From NCBI GenBank assembly GCA_017501055.1, contig JAFVXP010000075.1, positions 1-16,598 on the forward strand: DNA of 16,598 bases. The letters are read 5' to 3'. This document shows positions 1 to 7,376 of the stretch, one piece after another; positions within the stretch are counted from its first letter, which is position 1; the number at the start of each line of letters is the position of its first letter. Both the position numbers and the translations under genes were made by a program. The notes beneath the pieces were generated by a model. It was given only the letters and a program-made list of their open reading frames with translations. It did not search any database and was not told the origin of the DNA. Source of the DNA: Clostridia bacterium. Lineage in GTDB: Bacteria > Bacillota > Clostridia > Oscillospirales > CAG-382.

Positions 1-954
1 AAGGGTGACGAAAAGATCTGCCTTAACGAGATATTGGGTGTTTACGAGGATAAACTCGAAAGCGTATATTCCTGCAATATCGCTGACAGCGCAACCAACG
101 TTCCCACCTTCAATTATGAAGCAACCGAACGTGTTGCACCCAAGATAAAATCCGCAAAACCCAAGGTTTTGATTCCTGCGTTCCCCGGCACAAACTGCGA
201 ATTCGATTCCGCAAAGGCTGTTCGTGATGCAGGCGCAGACCCCGAAATCATCGTTATAAATAACCTTTCTGCTTCGGGTATCCGTGAAAGCGTTGAACGC
301 TTCGCTAACGAATTGAAGACCGCACAGATGATATTCATACCCGGCGGCTTCTCGGGCGGTGACGAACCCGACGGAAGCGGTAAGTTCATTACTGCATTCT
401 TCCGCAACGCAGAGATCAAGGACGGTGTAACCGACCTTCTCGAAAACCGTGACGGCTTGATGTGCGGTATCTGTAACGGCTTCCAGGCTCTTATCAAGCT
501 TGGCTTGGTTCCTTACGGAAAGATCATCGATACCGATGAAAATTGCCCCACTCTCACCTTCAACACAATCGCCCGTCACCAATCGAGAATCGTTCGCACT
601 CGTGTTGCTTCGAATAAATCTCCTTGGCTTGCTCTCACCAACGTCGGCGACGTTTATAACGTTCCGATCTCTCACGGTGAAGGCAGATTCTTGGCAAGCG
701 AAGAGCTTGTTAAAGAACTCGCCACAAACGGTCAGATCGCAACCCAGTACGTTGACCTCGAAGGTAACGCTACCGGCGATATTCACTATAACCCGAACGG
801 CTCTATGTGCGCTATCGAGGGTATCACCTCTCCCGACGGCAGAGTATTCGGTAAGATGGGCCACAGCGAACGTATAGGCGCAGGTCTTTATAAGAACGTT
901 CCCGGCGAATACGACATAAAGATGTTCGAGGCGGCAGTACGTTATTTTAAATAA
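1..954 (+). CDS. purL: Phosphoribosylformylglycinamidine synthase, C-terminal part (5' truncated by window)
   Basis: The reading frame is open from base 1, so the gene begins upstream; an in-frame TTG at 34 is not the real start. The visible 317 residues are the end of the last synthetase domain, a linker, and a class I glutamine amidotransferase domain. The nucleophile cysteine lies in GICNGFQ (Cys codon 472-474). The His and Glu of the triad are probably those of GHSERIG near the C terminus (codons 862-870), matching the position of the HPE motif in other PurL/PurQ proteins. The enzyme converts FGAR, glutamine and ATP to FGAM in de novo purine synthesis. Having the glutaminase domain on the same chain as the synthetase marks this as the single-chain form rather than separate PurL/PurQ/PurS. 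fhs follows after 15 bases, so the two are probably cotranscribed. Confidence 0.95.
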   Translation, partial: KGDEKICLNEILGVYEDKLESVYSCNIADSATNVPTFNYEATERVAPKIKSAKPKVLIPAFPGTNCEFDSAKAVRDAGADPEIIVINNLSASGIRESVERFANELKTAQMIFIPGGFSGGDEPDGSGKFITAFFRNAEIKDGVTDLLENRDGLMCGICNGFQALIKLGLVPYGKIIDTDENCPTLTFNTIARHQSRIVRTRVASNKSPWLALTNVGDVYNVPISHGEGRFLASEELVKELATNGQIATQYVDLEGNATGDIHYNPNGSMCAIEGITSPDGRVFGKMGHSERIGAGLYKNVPGEYDIKMFEAAVRYFK

Positions 955-969
955 ACAGGAGAGTTTGTT

Positions 970-2646
970 ATGCAATATAAAACCGATATTGAAATCGCTC
1001 AAAGTTGCAAAATGAAGCCGATCCAAGAGATCGCAAGTGTTGCACACGTTGACGAAAAGTACATTGAACAATACGGAAGATATAAAGCTAAAATTGATAT
1101 GTCCTTGATGAAAGAAAGCAATCGTAAAGACGGTAAGCTTATTTTAGTAACCGCTATCACACCCACACCTGCAGGTGAAGGTAAAACAACGACAACAATA
1201 GGACTTGCCGATGGCTTAAAACGCATCGGCAAGGACGTTACCGTTGCTCTTCGTGAGCCGTCCCTCGGCCCCGTGTTCGGTGTTAAAGGCGGTGCGGCAG
1301 GCGGCGGTTATGCGCAGGTAGTTCCTATGGAGGACATTAACCTTCATTTCACGGGCGACTTCCACGCAATCGGTGCGGCAAACAACCTTCTTGCCGCTAT
1401 GCTCGATAACCATATCAAACAGGGTAACGAGCTTAATATCGATCCACGCCGTATAACCTGGAAGCGTTGCGTCGATATGAACGACCGTCAGCTCCGCTAC
1501 GTTGTCGACGGTATGGGCGGTGTCGCTAACGGTGTCCCCCGTGAAGACGGTTTTGATATAACCGTTGCGTCGGAAATCATGGCAATCTTCTGCCTTTCCA
1601 ATTCGATAACCGACCTTAAAAAACGTCTTTCCAATATAATCGTCGGCTATACCTATGACGATGAACCCGTAACCTGCGGTCAGCTTAAGGCAGAAGGTGC
1701 AATGACTGCGCTTTTGAAGGACGCATTAAAGCCGAACCTTGTCCAAACGCTCGAAGGCACTCCTGCGTTCGTTCACGGCGGTCCCTTTGCGAATATTGCC
1801 CACGGCTGTAATTCGGTTATTGCAACGAAGATGGCGCTCAAAATGGGTGACTATACCGTAACGGAAGCAGGCTTCGGCGCAGACCTCGGTGCAGAAAAGT
1901 TTCTTGATATAAAATGCCGTATGGCAGGACTCACTCCCGATGCAGTCGTCATAGTTGCAACCGTTCGTGCGCTTAAAATGCACGGCGGACTCGCAAAGAA
2001 CGAGCTTGCAACCGAGGATATAACTGCTCTCGAGCGTGGTATACCCAATTTGTTGCGCCACGTTTCCAATATCAAAAACGTTTACAAGCTCCCGTGTGTC
2101 GTTGCGGTAAACAGATTCCCGACAGATACCGATAACGAAATCGACTTCATCATCGCTAAATGTAAAGAGCTTGGCGTTAATACCGTTCTTTCAACCGTCT
2201 GGGCAGACGGCGGAAAGGGTGGAGAAGCGCTTGCACACGAGGTTGTCAGACTTTGTGAAGAAGAACAGGGCGATTTCACCTTCTCCTATGAAGATGATTG
2301 CACGATCGAGCAGAAGATAGAATCCGTCGTTAAAAAGGTTTACGGAGGCAACGGAATAATCGTCACTCCTTCCGCAAAGAAACAGATCCAACGCTTGGAA
2401 TCGCTCGGATTCGGAAATTGTCCCGTATGTATCGCAAAAACGCAGTATAGCTTCTCTGACGACCCTTCAAAGCTCGGAGCACCCGATAACTTTGAAGTAA
2501 CCGTCAGAAACGTAAAGGTTTCTGCAGGTGCAGGCTTTATAGTAGTCCTCACGGGCGATATAATGACAATGCCGGGACTTCCCAAAACTCCCGCCGCAGA
2601 ACGTATCGACGTTGACGAGAACGGCGTGATAAGCGGACTCTTTTAA
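970..2646 (+). CDS. fhs: Formate-tetrahydrofolate ligase
   Basis: This is a full-length 558-residue protein, the usual length for the family. It starts at ATG 970, with an AGGAGAG ribosome binding site at 957-963. The P-loop TPAGEGKTTTT is at residues 66-76 (Lys72), followed by the glycine-rich REPSLGPVFGVKGGAAGGG region typical of the enzyme. It joins formate to tetrahydrofolate using ATP, giving 10-formyl-THF. That is the formyl donor for the purine pathway, which fits its place directly after purL; in acetogens the same enzyme serves the Wood-Ljungdahl pathway, but nothing else in this window points to acetogenesis. A strong terminator follows at 2664-2708. Confidence 0.98.
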   Translation: MQYKTDIEIAQSCKMKPIQEIASVAHVDEKYIEQYGRYKAKIDMSLMKESNRKDGKLILVTAITPTPAGEGKTTTTIGLADGLKRIGKDVTVALREPSLGPVFGVKGGAAGGGYAQVVPMEDINLHFTGDFHAIGAANNLLAAMLDNHIKQGNELNIDPRRITWKRCVDMNDRQLRYVVDGMGGVANGVPREDGFDITVASEIMAIFCLSNSITDLKKRLSNIIVGYTYDDEPVTCGQLKAEGAMTALLKDALKPNLVQTLEGTPAFVHGGPFANIAHGCNSVIATKMALKMGDYTVTEAGFGADLGAEKFLDIKCRMAGLTPDAVVIVATVRALKMHGGLAKNELATEDITALERGIPNLLRHVSNIKNVYKLPCVVAVNRFPTDTDNEIDFIIAKCKELGVNTVLSTVWADGGKGGEALAHEVVRLCEEEQGDFTFSYEDDCTIEQKIESVVKKVYGGNGIIVTPSAKKQIQRLESLGFGNCPVCIAKTQYSFSDDPSKLGAPDNFEVTVRNVKVSAGAGFIVVLTGDIMTMPGLPKTPAAERIDVDENGVISGLF

Positions 2647-2663
2647 AAATCAATAATTACAAC

Positions 2664-2708
2664 AAAAAGCTGTTGCGAAATCCAAATCGTGACAGCTTTT
2701 TTCTTTTT
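2664..2708 (+). terminator. Intrinsic terminator of the purL-fhs operon
   Basis: AAAAAGCTGT (2664-2673) pairs with ACAGCTTTTT (2692-2701). The stem continues inward through two G-U wobbles and three more pairs to 2678/2687, leaving an 8-base loop. The T-rich tract 2697-2708, interrupted by one C, follows. It lies 17 bases after the fhs stop codon. Confidence 0.88.
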
Positions 2709-3024
2709 GCATACTTTGTTTTTCGGTTGAAAATAAATATAAAAAGAAAGTATTGATAAAAAGACCTCGAAAATGAAGATAATCTTCTGCACAACGCCGA
2801 AAATGAATTGATATATTTCTCCAAACATCTTGATTTTCCAATGAAATAGGGCATTATCCCAAACCCCGAACGTATGTTTGTTAACATAATCACAAAAATT
2901 TCACCACAGTACACCATATATCGACATATAAAAACGTCGAAAACCGTTGCAATATAAGGAAAAACGTCATAGTCATAATGACGAAACGGTATCTGTAACT
3001 GCATTAAATAGTTTTCCCTTACTA
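2709..3024. other. AT-rich intergenic stretch with small inverted repeats, no convincing gene
   Basis: About 315 bases between the fhs terminator and the mraZ promoter. Minus-strand reading frames across it (up to 115 codons) are rich in Phe, Ile, Tyr and Lys as expected from AT-rich DNA, overlap one another, and run through the terminator, so I do not call them. Visible structure: TATGTT/AACATA (2873-2878, 2883-2888), TCGAC/GTCGA (2921-2925, 2936-2940), CGTCAT/ATGACG (2965-2970, 2978-2983), and an outer ACCGTT/AACGGT pair (2943-2948, 2985-2990) around the last one. Within it GTCATAATGAC (2972-2982) is a near-perfect palindrome. Function unknown. Confidence 0.6.
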
Positions 3025-3053
3025 TTGCAATTTTTTGGGCTTTAGAGTATAAT
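3025..3053 (+). promoter_or_regulatory. Sigma-A type promoter of the dcw cluster (mraZ promoter)
   Basis: A -35 TTGCAA (3025-3030), a 17-base spacer, and a perfect -10 TATAAT (3048-3053). The transcript should begin near 3060, giving a leader of about 80 bases before the mraZ ATG. Confidence 0.85.
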
Positions 3054-3066
3054 TAGACCATATTAG

Positions 3067-3091
3067 AGGCGCAAAGTGGAGCGCAAGGGAG
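3067..3091 (+). promoter_or_regulatory. MraZ-box-like repeats, probable autoregulatory operator
   Basis: Three short G-rich blocks at exact 10-base steps: AGGCG (3067-3071), TGGAG (3077-3081) and GGGAG (3087-3091), separated by CAAAG and CGCAA. Spacing of one helical turn and a GG core match the known MraZ operator design (TGGGN blocks separated by 5 bases in E. coli, AAAGTG repeats in mycoplasmas). The blocks lie just downstream of the expected transcription start, where bound MraZ could block initiation. Binding itself is inferred. Confidence 0.7.
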
Positions 3092-3142
3092 CAAAATCCC
3101 ATAAAAACCGCGAAAAACACTTCAAGAAAGGGGAAAAGACCG

Positions 3143-3562
3143 ATGTTCTATGGCGAATACAGACATAATATAGACTCCAAGGGACGTCTGTTTATTCCCG
3201 CAAAGCTTCGTGATAAGCTCGGCGAAGAATTTATATTCTCCCGTGGACTTGATAAATGTATTTGCGTGTACCCTATGGAAGAATGGGAGCGCTTCACCGC
3301 AAAGCTTGAAGAGCTTCCCGTTGCAAAAGAACGCCACATACGCCGTTATTTCTATTCGGGTGCGTATGAAGGCTCGGTCGACTCTCAGGGCAGAGTAACC
3401 GTTTCTCAGGTCTACCGTGAATTGGCAGGCTTGGAAAAAGAGGTTGTAATCGTTGGCAACCGTTCCCATCTCGAGCTTTGGTCTGCAACCGAATGGGAAA
3501 AGGAACAACAGCTTATCGATAACGAAGAAGTTACTAACGAACTTATTGAATTGGGCTTCTGA
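3143..3562 (+). CDS. mraZ: Transcriptional regulator MraZ
   Basis: A 139-residue protein of usual MraZ length, starting at ATG 3143 behind AAAGGGG (3127-3133). It has the two SpoVT/AbrB-like half-domains of the family, each with a D-x-x-G-R signature: DSKGRLFIPAKLR near the N terminus and DSQGRVTVS in the second half. MraZ forms ring-shaped oligomers that bind repeated boxes upstream of its own gene and control the dcw operon; such boxes are visible at 3067-3091. It is the first gene of the cluster, and only 2 bases separate it from rsmH. Confidence 0.97.
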   Translation: MFYGEYRHNIDSKGRLFIPAKLRDKLGEEFIFSRGLDKCICVYPMEEWERFTAKLEELPVAKERHIRRYFYSGAYEGSVDSQGRVTVSQVYRELAGLEKEVVIVGNRSHLELWSATEWEKEQQLIDNEEVTNELIELGF

Positions 3563-3564
3563 TT

Positions 3565-4494
3565 ATGGAATTTAATCATATTTCGGTACTCCTTCACGAA
3601 ACTGTAGATTCACTTGAAGTTAAACCCGACGGAATCTATGTGGATTGCACCCTCGGCGGTGCAGGACATACGTCCTTAATACTTTCAAAGCTTGGTCCGA
3701 ACGGCAGAGTGATCGGTATTGACCGTGACGATGATGCATTGCAAAACGCAAAAGAAAAAATCAATGACGACCGCCTTATAACCGTAAAAGATAACTTTGA
3801 AAATATAGCTTCTGCGGTTGAATATGCAGGATTTGATAAGGTTGACGGCATATTGATGGACCTCGGCGTTTCGTCACATCAGCTTGATGTTGCGGAACGT
3901 GGGTTCTCGTATATGAAAGACGCTCCTCTCGATATGAGAATGGATAGAACCGCATCACTTACTGCTTACGAGGTTGTAAATACGTATAGCGAACGTGAGC
4001 TTTCAAGAATACTCAAGGAGTACGGCGAAGAACGCTTCGCATCAAAGATAGCTTCATGCATCTGCACAAAAAGACAAGAAACACCGATAAAAACAACACT
4101 CGAGCTTGCGGAAATAATAACCTCCGCAATACCGCAAAAATTTCGCTTCGACGGCGGAAACCCCGCAAAGAGAAGCTTTCAGGCAATAAGGATAGAAGTC
4201 AATTCCGAGCTTGAAGCTATCCCGAGAGCGATCCAGGCAGGAAACGAACTTTTAAGCGTCGGCGGACGAATGTCGATAATAACCTTCCATTCGTTAGAGG
4301 ATAGATTGGTTAAAAACGCATTCCAAAAGTTAGAAAGACCCTGCACTTGCCCAACGGACTTTCCCGTTTGCGTTTGCGGAAAGAAACCTTCAGTCAGAAT
4401 AATAACAAAAAAACCGATTCTCCCCACAGAAGAAGAATTAGAAATGAACAGCAGATCGCACAGCGCAAAACTGCGTGTATGCGAAAAGATATAA
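3565..4494 (+). CDS. rsmH: 16S rRNA (cytosine(1402)-N(4))-methyltransferase RsmH (MraW)
   Basis: A 309-residue protein, normal family length. SAM-binding motif I, VDCTLGGAGHT, begins at residue 26. Further family marks are LMDLGVSSHQLD, DMRMD, RSFQAIRIEVNSEL and FHSLEDRLVK. It methylates N4 of C1402 in the decoding centre of 16S rRNA and is the usual second gene of dcw clusters. It starts 2 bases after the mraZ stop with no clear Shine-Dalgarno site, suggesting translational coupling to mraZ. Confidence 0.97.
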   Translation: MEFNHISVLLHETVDSLEVKPDGIYVDCTLGGAGHTSLILSKLGPNGRVIGIDRDDDALQNAKEKINDDRLITVKDNFENIASAVEYAGFDKVDGILMDLGVSSHQLDVAERGFSYMKDAPLDMRMDRTASLTAYEVVNTYSERELSRILKEYGEERFASKIASCICTKRQETPIKTTLELAEIITSAIPQKFRFDGGNPAKRSFQAIRIEVNSELEAIPRAIQAGNELLSVGGRMSIITFHSLEDRLVKNAFQKLERPCTCPTDFPVCVCGKKPSVRIITKKPILPTEEELEMNSRSHSAKLRVCEKI

Positions 4495-4508
4495 AGAAAG
4501 GCGAATTA

Positions 4509-5042
4509 ATGATGAACGAAATGCGAAACACAACGAATTCTGCAGTAACAGTAAAGAAAACCTCGCAATCTGTCGTAAAAAAGACAAAAAGACCGGCATC
4601 AAAGCAGGTCTCTAATCTCCATGCAGTTCGTGCGCCCAAGGTCATCAACGTAAAGAAAAAAGACAAAGCGCCTTTCCCTTGGTCTGTTGTCGCTTCGGCA
4701 GTGATCCTCACGGCTCTCTTCCTCTTTATGATGATGAACTATGCAGAGGTTGATAAATACCGCAGCGAGATCACAGGTCTTAACAACAAAATCGCAACCT
4801 TGGAAAAAACTCAGGACGACCTTGAGGTAACTCTTTCCAATAAATACGATCTTGCGGATATAGAGCGTTATGCAACCGAATCTTTGGGCATGACTAAGAA
4901 TATCCCCGAGAGCAACGTTCATATAATAACCACCGAGCAGAAGGACAAGACCGAAATGCATAAATATGACGACGGTGAAGAAGGCGGCTTTGGCTTCTTG
5001 CTCACAGGCCTTGGTGAGGTTATAAGAGATTTTATCGACTGA
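4509..5042 (+). CDS. ftsL: FtsL-like cell division protein
   Basis: I chose ATG 4509 (or 4512 next to it) because AGAAAGG ends 8 bases upstream; a longer frame back to 4347 lies inside rsmH. The 177-residue product has a Lys/Thr/Ser-rich cytoplasmic tail (1-56), one membrane segment (about 57-76), and a coiled coil (about 78-112). It then has the IERYATESLGM segment typical of FtsL/DivIC proteins. FtsL works with FtsQ (DivIB) and FtsB/DivIC at the septum to activate FtsW and the PBP. Sequence similarity is low in this family, so identity rests on topology, the short C-terminal motif, and position between rsmH and the PBP gene. The acidic tail after residue 141, ending in a hydrophobic stretch (FGFLLTGLGEVIRDF), is longer than I expect for FtsL. 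Confidence 0.88.
   Translation: MMNEMRNTTNSAVTVKKTSQSVVKKTKRPASKQVSNLHAVRAPKVINVKKKDKAPFPWSVVASAVILTALFLFMMMNYAEVDKYRSEITGLNNKIATLEKTQDDLEVTLSNKYDLADIERYATESLGMTKNIPESNVHIITTEQKDKTEMHKYDDGEEGGFGFLLTGLGEVIRDFID
4998..5026 (+). promoter_or_regulatory. Candidate internal promoter near the end of ftsL
   Basis: TTGCTC (4998-5003), a 17-base spacer, then TATAAG (5021-5026), placed so that transcription would begin near 5033 and include the hairpin leader before the PBP gene. It lies inside coding sequence and could be chance. Confidence 0.3.
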
Positions 5043-5092
5043 TAAAATCAAAAAATGCATTAAATCTATGCTACCGAATATATTTATATAAC

Positions 5093-5121
5093 GGGTAAAG
5101 AGGGTAAATTTCTCTTTACCC
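5093..5121 (+). other. Perfect hairpin in the ftsL-PBP gap
   Basis: GGGTAAAGAG (5093-5102) is perfectly complementary to CTCTTTACCC (5112-5121), with a 9-base loop. A second GGGTAAA at 5102-5108 can compete for the same TTTACCC arm, so two folds are possible. No T tract follows, so it is not a classical terminator. It ends 15 bases before the AAGGAG site of the PBP gene (5137-5142) and leaves that site free. An effect on mRNA stability or processing is possible but unproven. Confidence 0.6.
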
Positions 5122-5150
5122 ATTTCGGCTATAAAAAAGGAGATTTGTTT

Positions 5151-7376
5151 ATGGCGAGCGCAAATAGAAAATATACCCCCTCCGGCAGCGGACGTATGAC
5201 CGTTGCACGAAGCAGGGGAGCACTTGTTATAGTTTTGGTGCTTCTGTCACTGCTTTGTGTTCGCTTTGCCTATCTTCAGTTGTTCGACCCTAAAGACTAC
5301 CGTACTCAGGCGCTTGACCAATATACAAGCTCTGTAACGATACCTGCAAAGCGCGGTGCTATCTATGCAAACGACGCTACGACCGAGCTTGCAGTAAGCG
5401 CAACCGTTTATAACTGCTTCATCTCTCCGTTTGATATCGAAGACGATGCACAGCTAAACAAAATAGCCGACGGTCTTTCGACGATTCTTTCGGTTGACCG
5501 TAACGAAATAATCGAAAAAGGCAACAAAAAGAAAACCAAATACCAGATAATCAAAAAATTTCTTTCCGAAACCGAAGAACAGGCTGTCCGTGCTTTCATT
5601 TCCGAAAACGAATTTGTGGGAATAATCAACCTTGAAGAAACCACAAAGCGTTACTACCGCTACGGAAGCTTTGCGGCGCACCTTCTTGGCTTTACGGGTT
5701 CCGATAACCAAGGTCTTTCGGGCTTGGAATCGACTTATGACGAATACCTTGCAGGCGTCGACGGTAAATCCGTAAAGGCGGCTGACGCATACGGTAACGA
5801 GCTTGATTCGGGTGTCGGCTCAACGTATATTCCTGCAACCGACGGTATGAGCGTTGTAACGACTCTCGACTGGACAATCCAAAACACCGTTGAAAAGTAT
5901 GTCCGTCAGGCGTACGAAGAGCATCAGCCTAACGGCAGAGTGCAGTGTATCGTAATGGACGTAAATAACGGCGAATTGCTTGCCAGTGCAATATATCCGT
6001 CCTTCGACCTTAATAATTACAATAATCTCTCCGAACTCTATCAGCAAAAATACGATACGTTCATCGGTACAGACGACGAACGTTCGGAATACAGAACCGA
6101 GCTTCTCTATGAAATGTGGAACAATACAAACGCATCTCAAACCTATGAACCCGGTTCCACGTTCAAGATAATCACAAGTGCAATCGCACTCGAAGAAAAC
6201 GCTGTAAGCTTCGAAACATCGACCTTCAACTGTGTCGGTGCTTATACAATAGCAGGAACCAAGATCCACTGCCACAAGATCGCAGGTCACGGCACTCAAA
6301 GGTTCAGCGAAGCGCTCGTAAACTCCTGCAACCCTGCGTTTATACAGATCGGTACCGCAATCGGTACAACTACCTTTAAAAAATATTTCGATGAATTCGG
6401 ATACACTCAGGTCACCGGAAGCGATATAGTCGGCGAAGCGTCTTCGATCTACTACGGAACGACGGGCGCACAGTTCCAAGCGCTTGAATTGGCGATATAT
6501 TCCTTCGGTCAGACCTTTAAAGTAACCCCGATACAGCATATCCGTGCCGTGTCCGCCGTTGCAAACGGAGGCTATCTTGTAGTACCCCATGCAGTAAAAT
6601 CCTTGGTGGATAAAGACGGCAACGTGGTTAAGACCTTTGAATATGAAAGCTCAAGACAGGTAATTTCAACAGATACCTGCAATAAGATAATCACTTCGCT
6701 TACAAACTCAACGAAAAATGCAAGCGTTTCGGGATATAATATCGTTTCAAAGACCGGTACTTCGGAAAAACGAGATACCGTCCGTGAAGACGACTATATC
6801 AGCTCGTGCGTGTCCTTCGCACCTGCCGAAGATCCTCAAATTGCGGTCCTTGTCCTTGTTGACGATCCCACAGGCGGCCAACATTTCGGTTCTGCCGTAG
6901 CTGCACCGATAGTTGCAAATATCCTCGGCGAAACTCTTCCGCATCTCGGTATAACCCCCAATAAGGACGAAGAAACCACAATAGCTCTTTCTGAATACCG
7001 TGAAATGAGCGTTGAAAAGGCAAAACAGAAGATTGAAGAGCTTGGACTTAAGTGCGTCGTTCGTGGTAACGGCGAAACCGTAACGGAACAGCTTCCTTCC
7101 GCAGGAACAGTAATCTCCAAAGACGGCGTTGTAATACTTTATACCGAAGGCGCAACACCCGAGGTTAACGTCAAAGTCCCCAACGTGCTTAACTATTCGC
7201 CTACGAACGCAATAAAAACGATCCTTAACAGCAACCTTAACGTTTCGATAAAGGGTATCTTTAATAACGATTTCACAAACTGTAAGGTAATCTCGCAGTC
7301 TGTATCCGCAGGCGAAAGCGTTCTTCCCGGTACCGTAATCGAACTTGAATTCTTGTATGAGGAAGCAATAGAATAA
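5151..7376 (+). CDS. ftsI: Class B penicillin-binding protein, FtsI/SpoVD type, with two PASTA domains
   Basis: ATG 5151 is chosen because AAGGAG (5137-5142) is well placed; a TTG two codons upstream is not needed. The 741 residues comprise a short basic N terminus, one membrane anchor (about 23-41), a PBP dimer domain (beginning with KRGAIYA near residue 64), and the transpeptidase domain. The last has STFK (Ser336 nucleophile, Lys339), SCN (Ser392-Asn394) and KTGT (Lys534). Two PASTA repeats follow at about 615-670 and 675-738. It cross-links septal peptidoglycan with FtsW. Bacillota may have a vegetative Pbp2B and a sporulation SpoVD in this place; PASTA count alone does not decide, so either name is possible. 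Its last base overlaps the murF start (TAATG). Confidence 0.93.
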   Translation: MASANRKYTPSGSGRMTVARSRGALVIVLVLLSLLCVRFAYLQLFDPKDYRTQALDQYTSSVTIPAKRGAIYANDATTELAVSATVYNCFISPFDIEDDAQLNKIADGLSTILSVDRNEIIEKGNKKKTKYQIIKKFLSETEEQAVRAFISENEFVGIINLEETTKRYYRYGSFAAHLLGFTGSDNQGLSGLESTYDEYLAGVDGKSVKAADAYGNELDSGVGSTYIPATDGMSVVTTLDWTIQNTVEKYVRQAYEEHQPNGRVQCIVMDVNNGELLASAIYPSFDLNNYNNLSELYQQKYDTFIGTDDERSEYRTELLYEMWNNTNASQTYEPGSTFKIITSAIALEENAVSFETSTFNCVGAYTIAGTKIHCHKIAGHGTQRFSEALVNSCNPAFIQIGTAIGTTTFKKYFDEFGYTQVTGSDIVGEASSIYYGTTGAQFQALELAIYSFGQTFKVTPIQHIRAVSAVANGGYLVVPHAVKSLVDKDGNVVKTFEYESSRQVISTDTCNKIITSLTNSTKNASVSGYNIVSKTGTSEKRDTVREDDYISSCVSFAPAEDPQIAVLVLVDDPTGGQHFGSAVAAPIVANILGETLPHLGITPNKDEETTIALSEYREMSVEKAKQKIEELGLKCVVRGNGETVTEQLPSAGTVISKDGVVILYTEGATPEVNVKVPNVLNYSPTNAIKTILNSNLNVSIKGIFNNDFTNCKVISQSVSAGESVLPGTVIELEFLYEEAIE

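Noticed and set aside
2657..3004. 115-codon minus-strand frame in the fhs-mraZ gap, with AAGGG about 12 bases upstream
   Set aside because: AT-driven composition (Phe, Tyr, Ile), overlaps other frames of similar quality, and reads through the terminator stem.
4347..4508. Longer ftsL starting inside rsmH
   Set aside because: The extra 54 residues are basic and low-quality, overlap rsmH, and ATG 4509 has a well-placed ribosome binding site.
5820..6590. 256-codon minus-strand frame opposite the PBP gene
   Set aside because: Lies wholly inside a gene with all catalytic motifs on the plus strand; composition is not protein-like.
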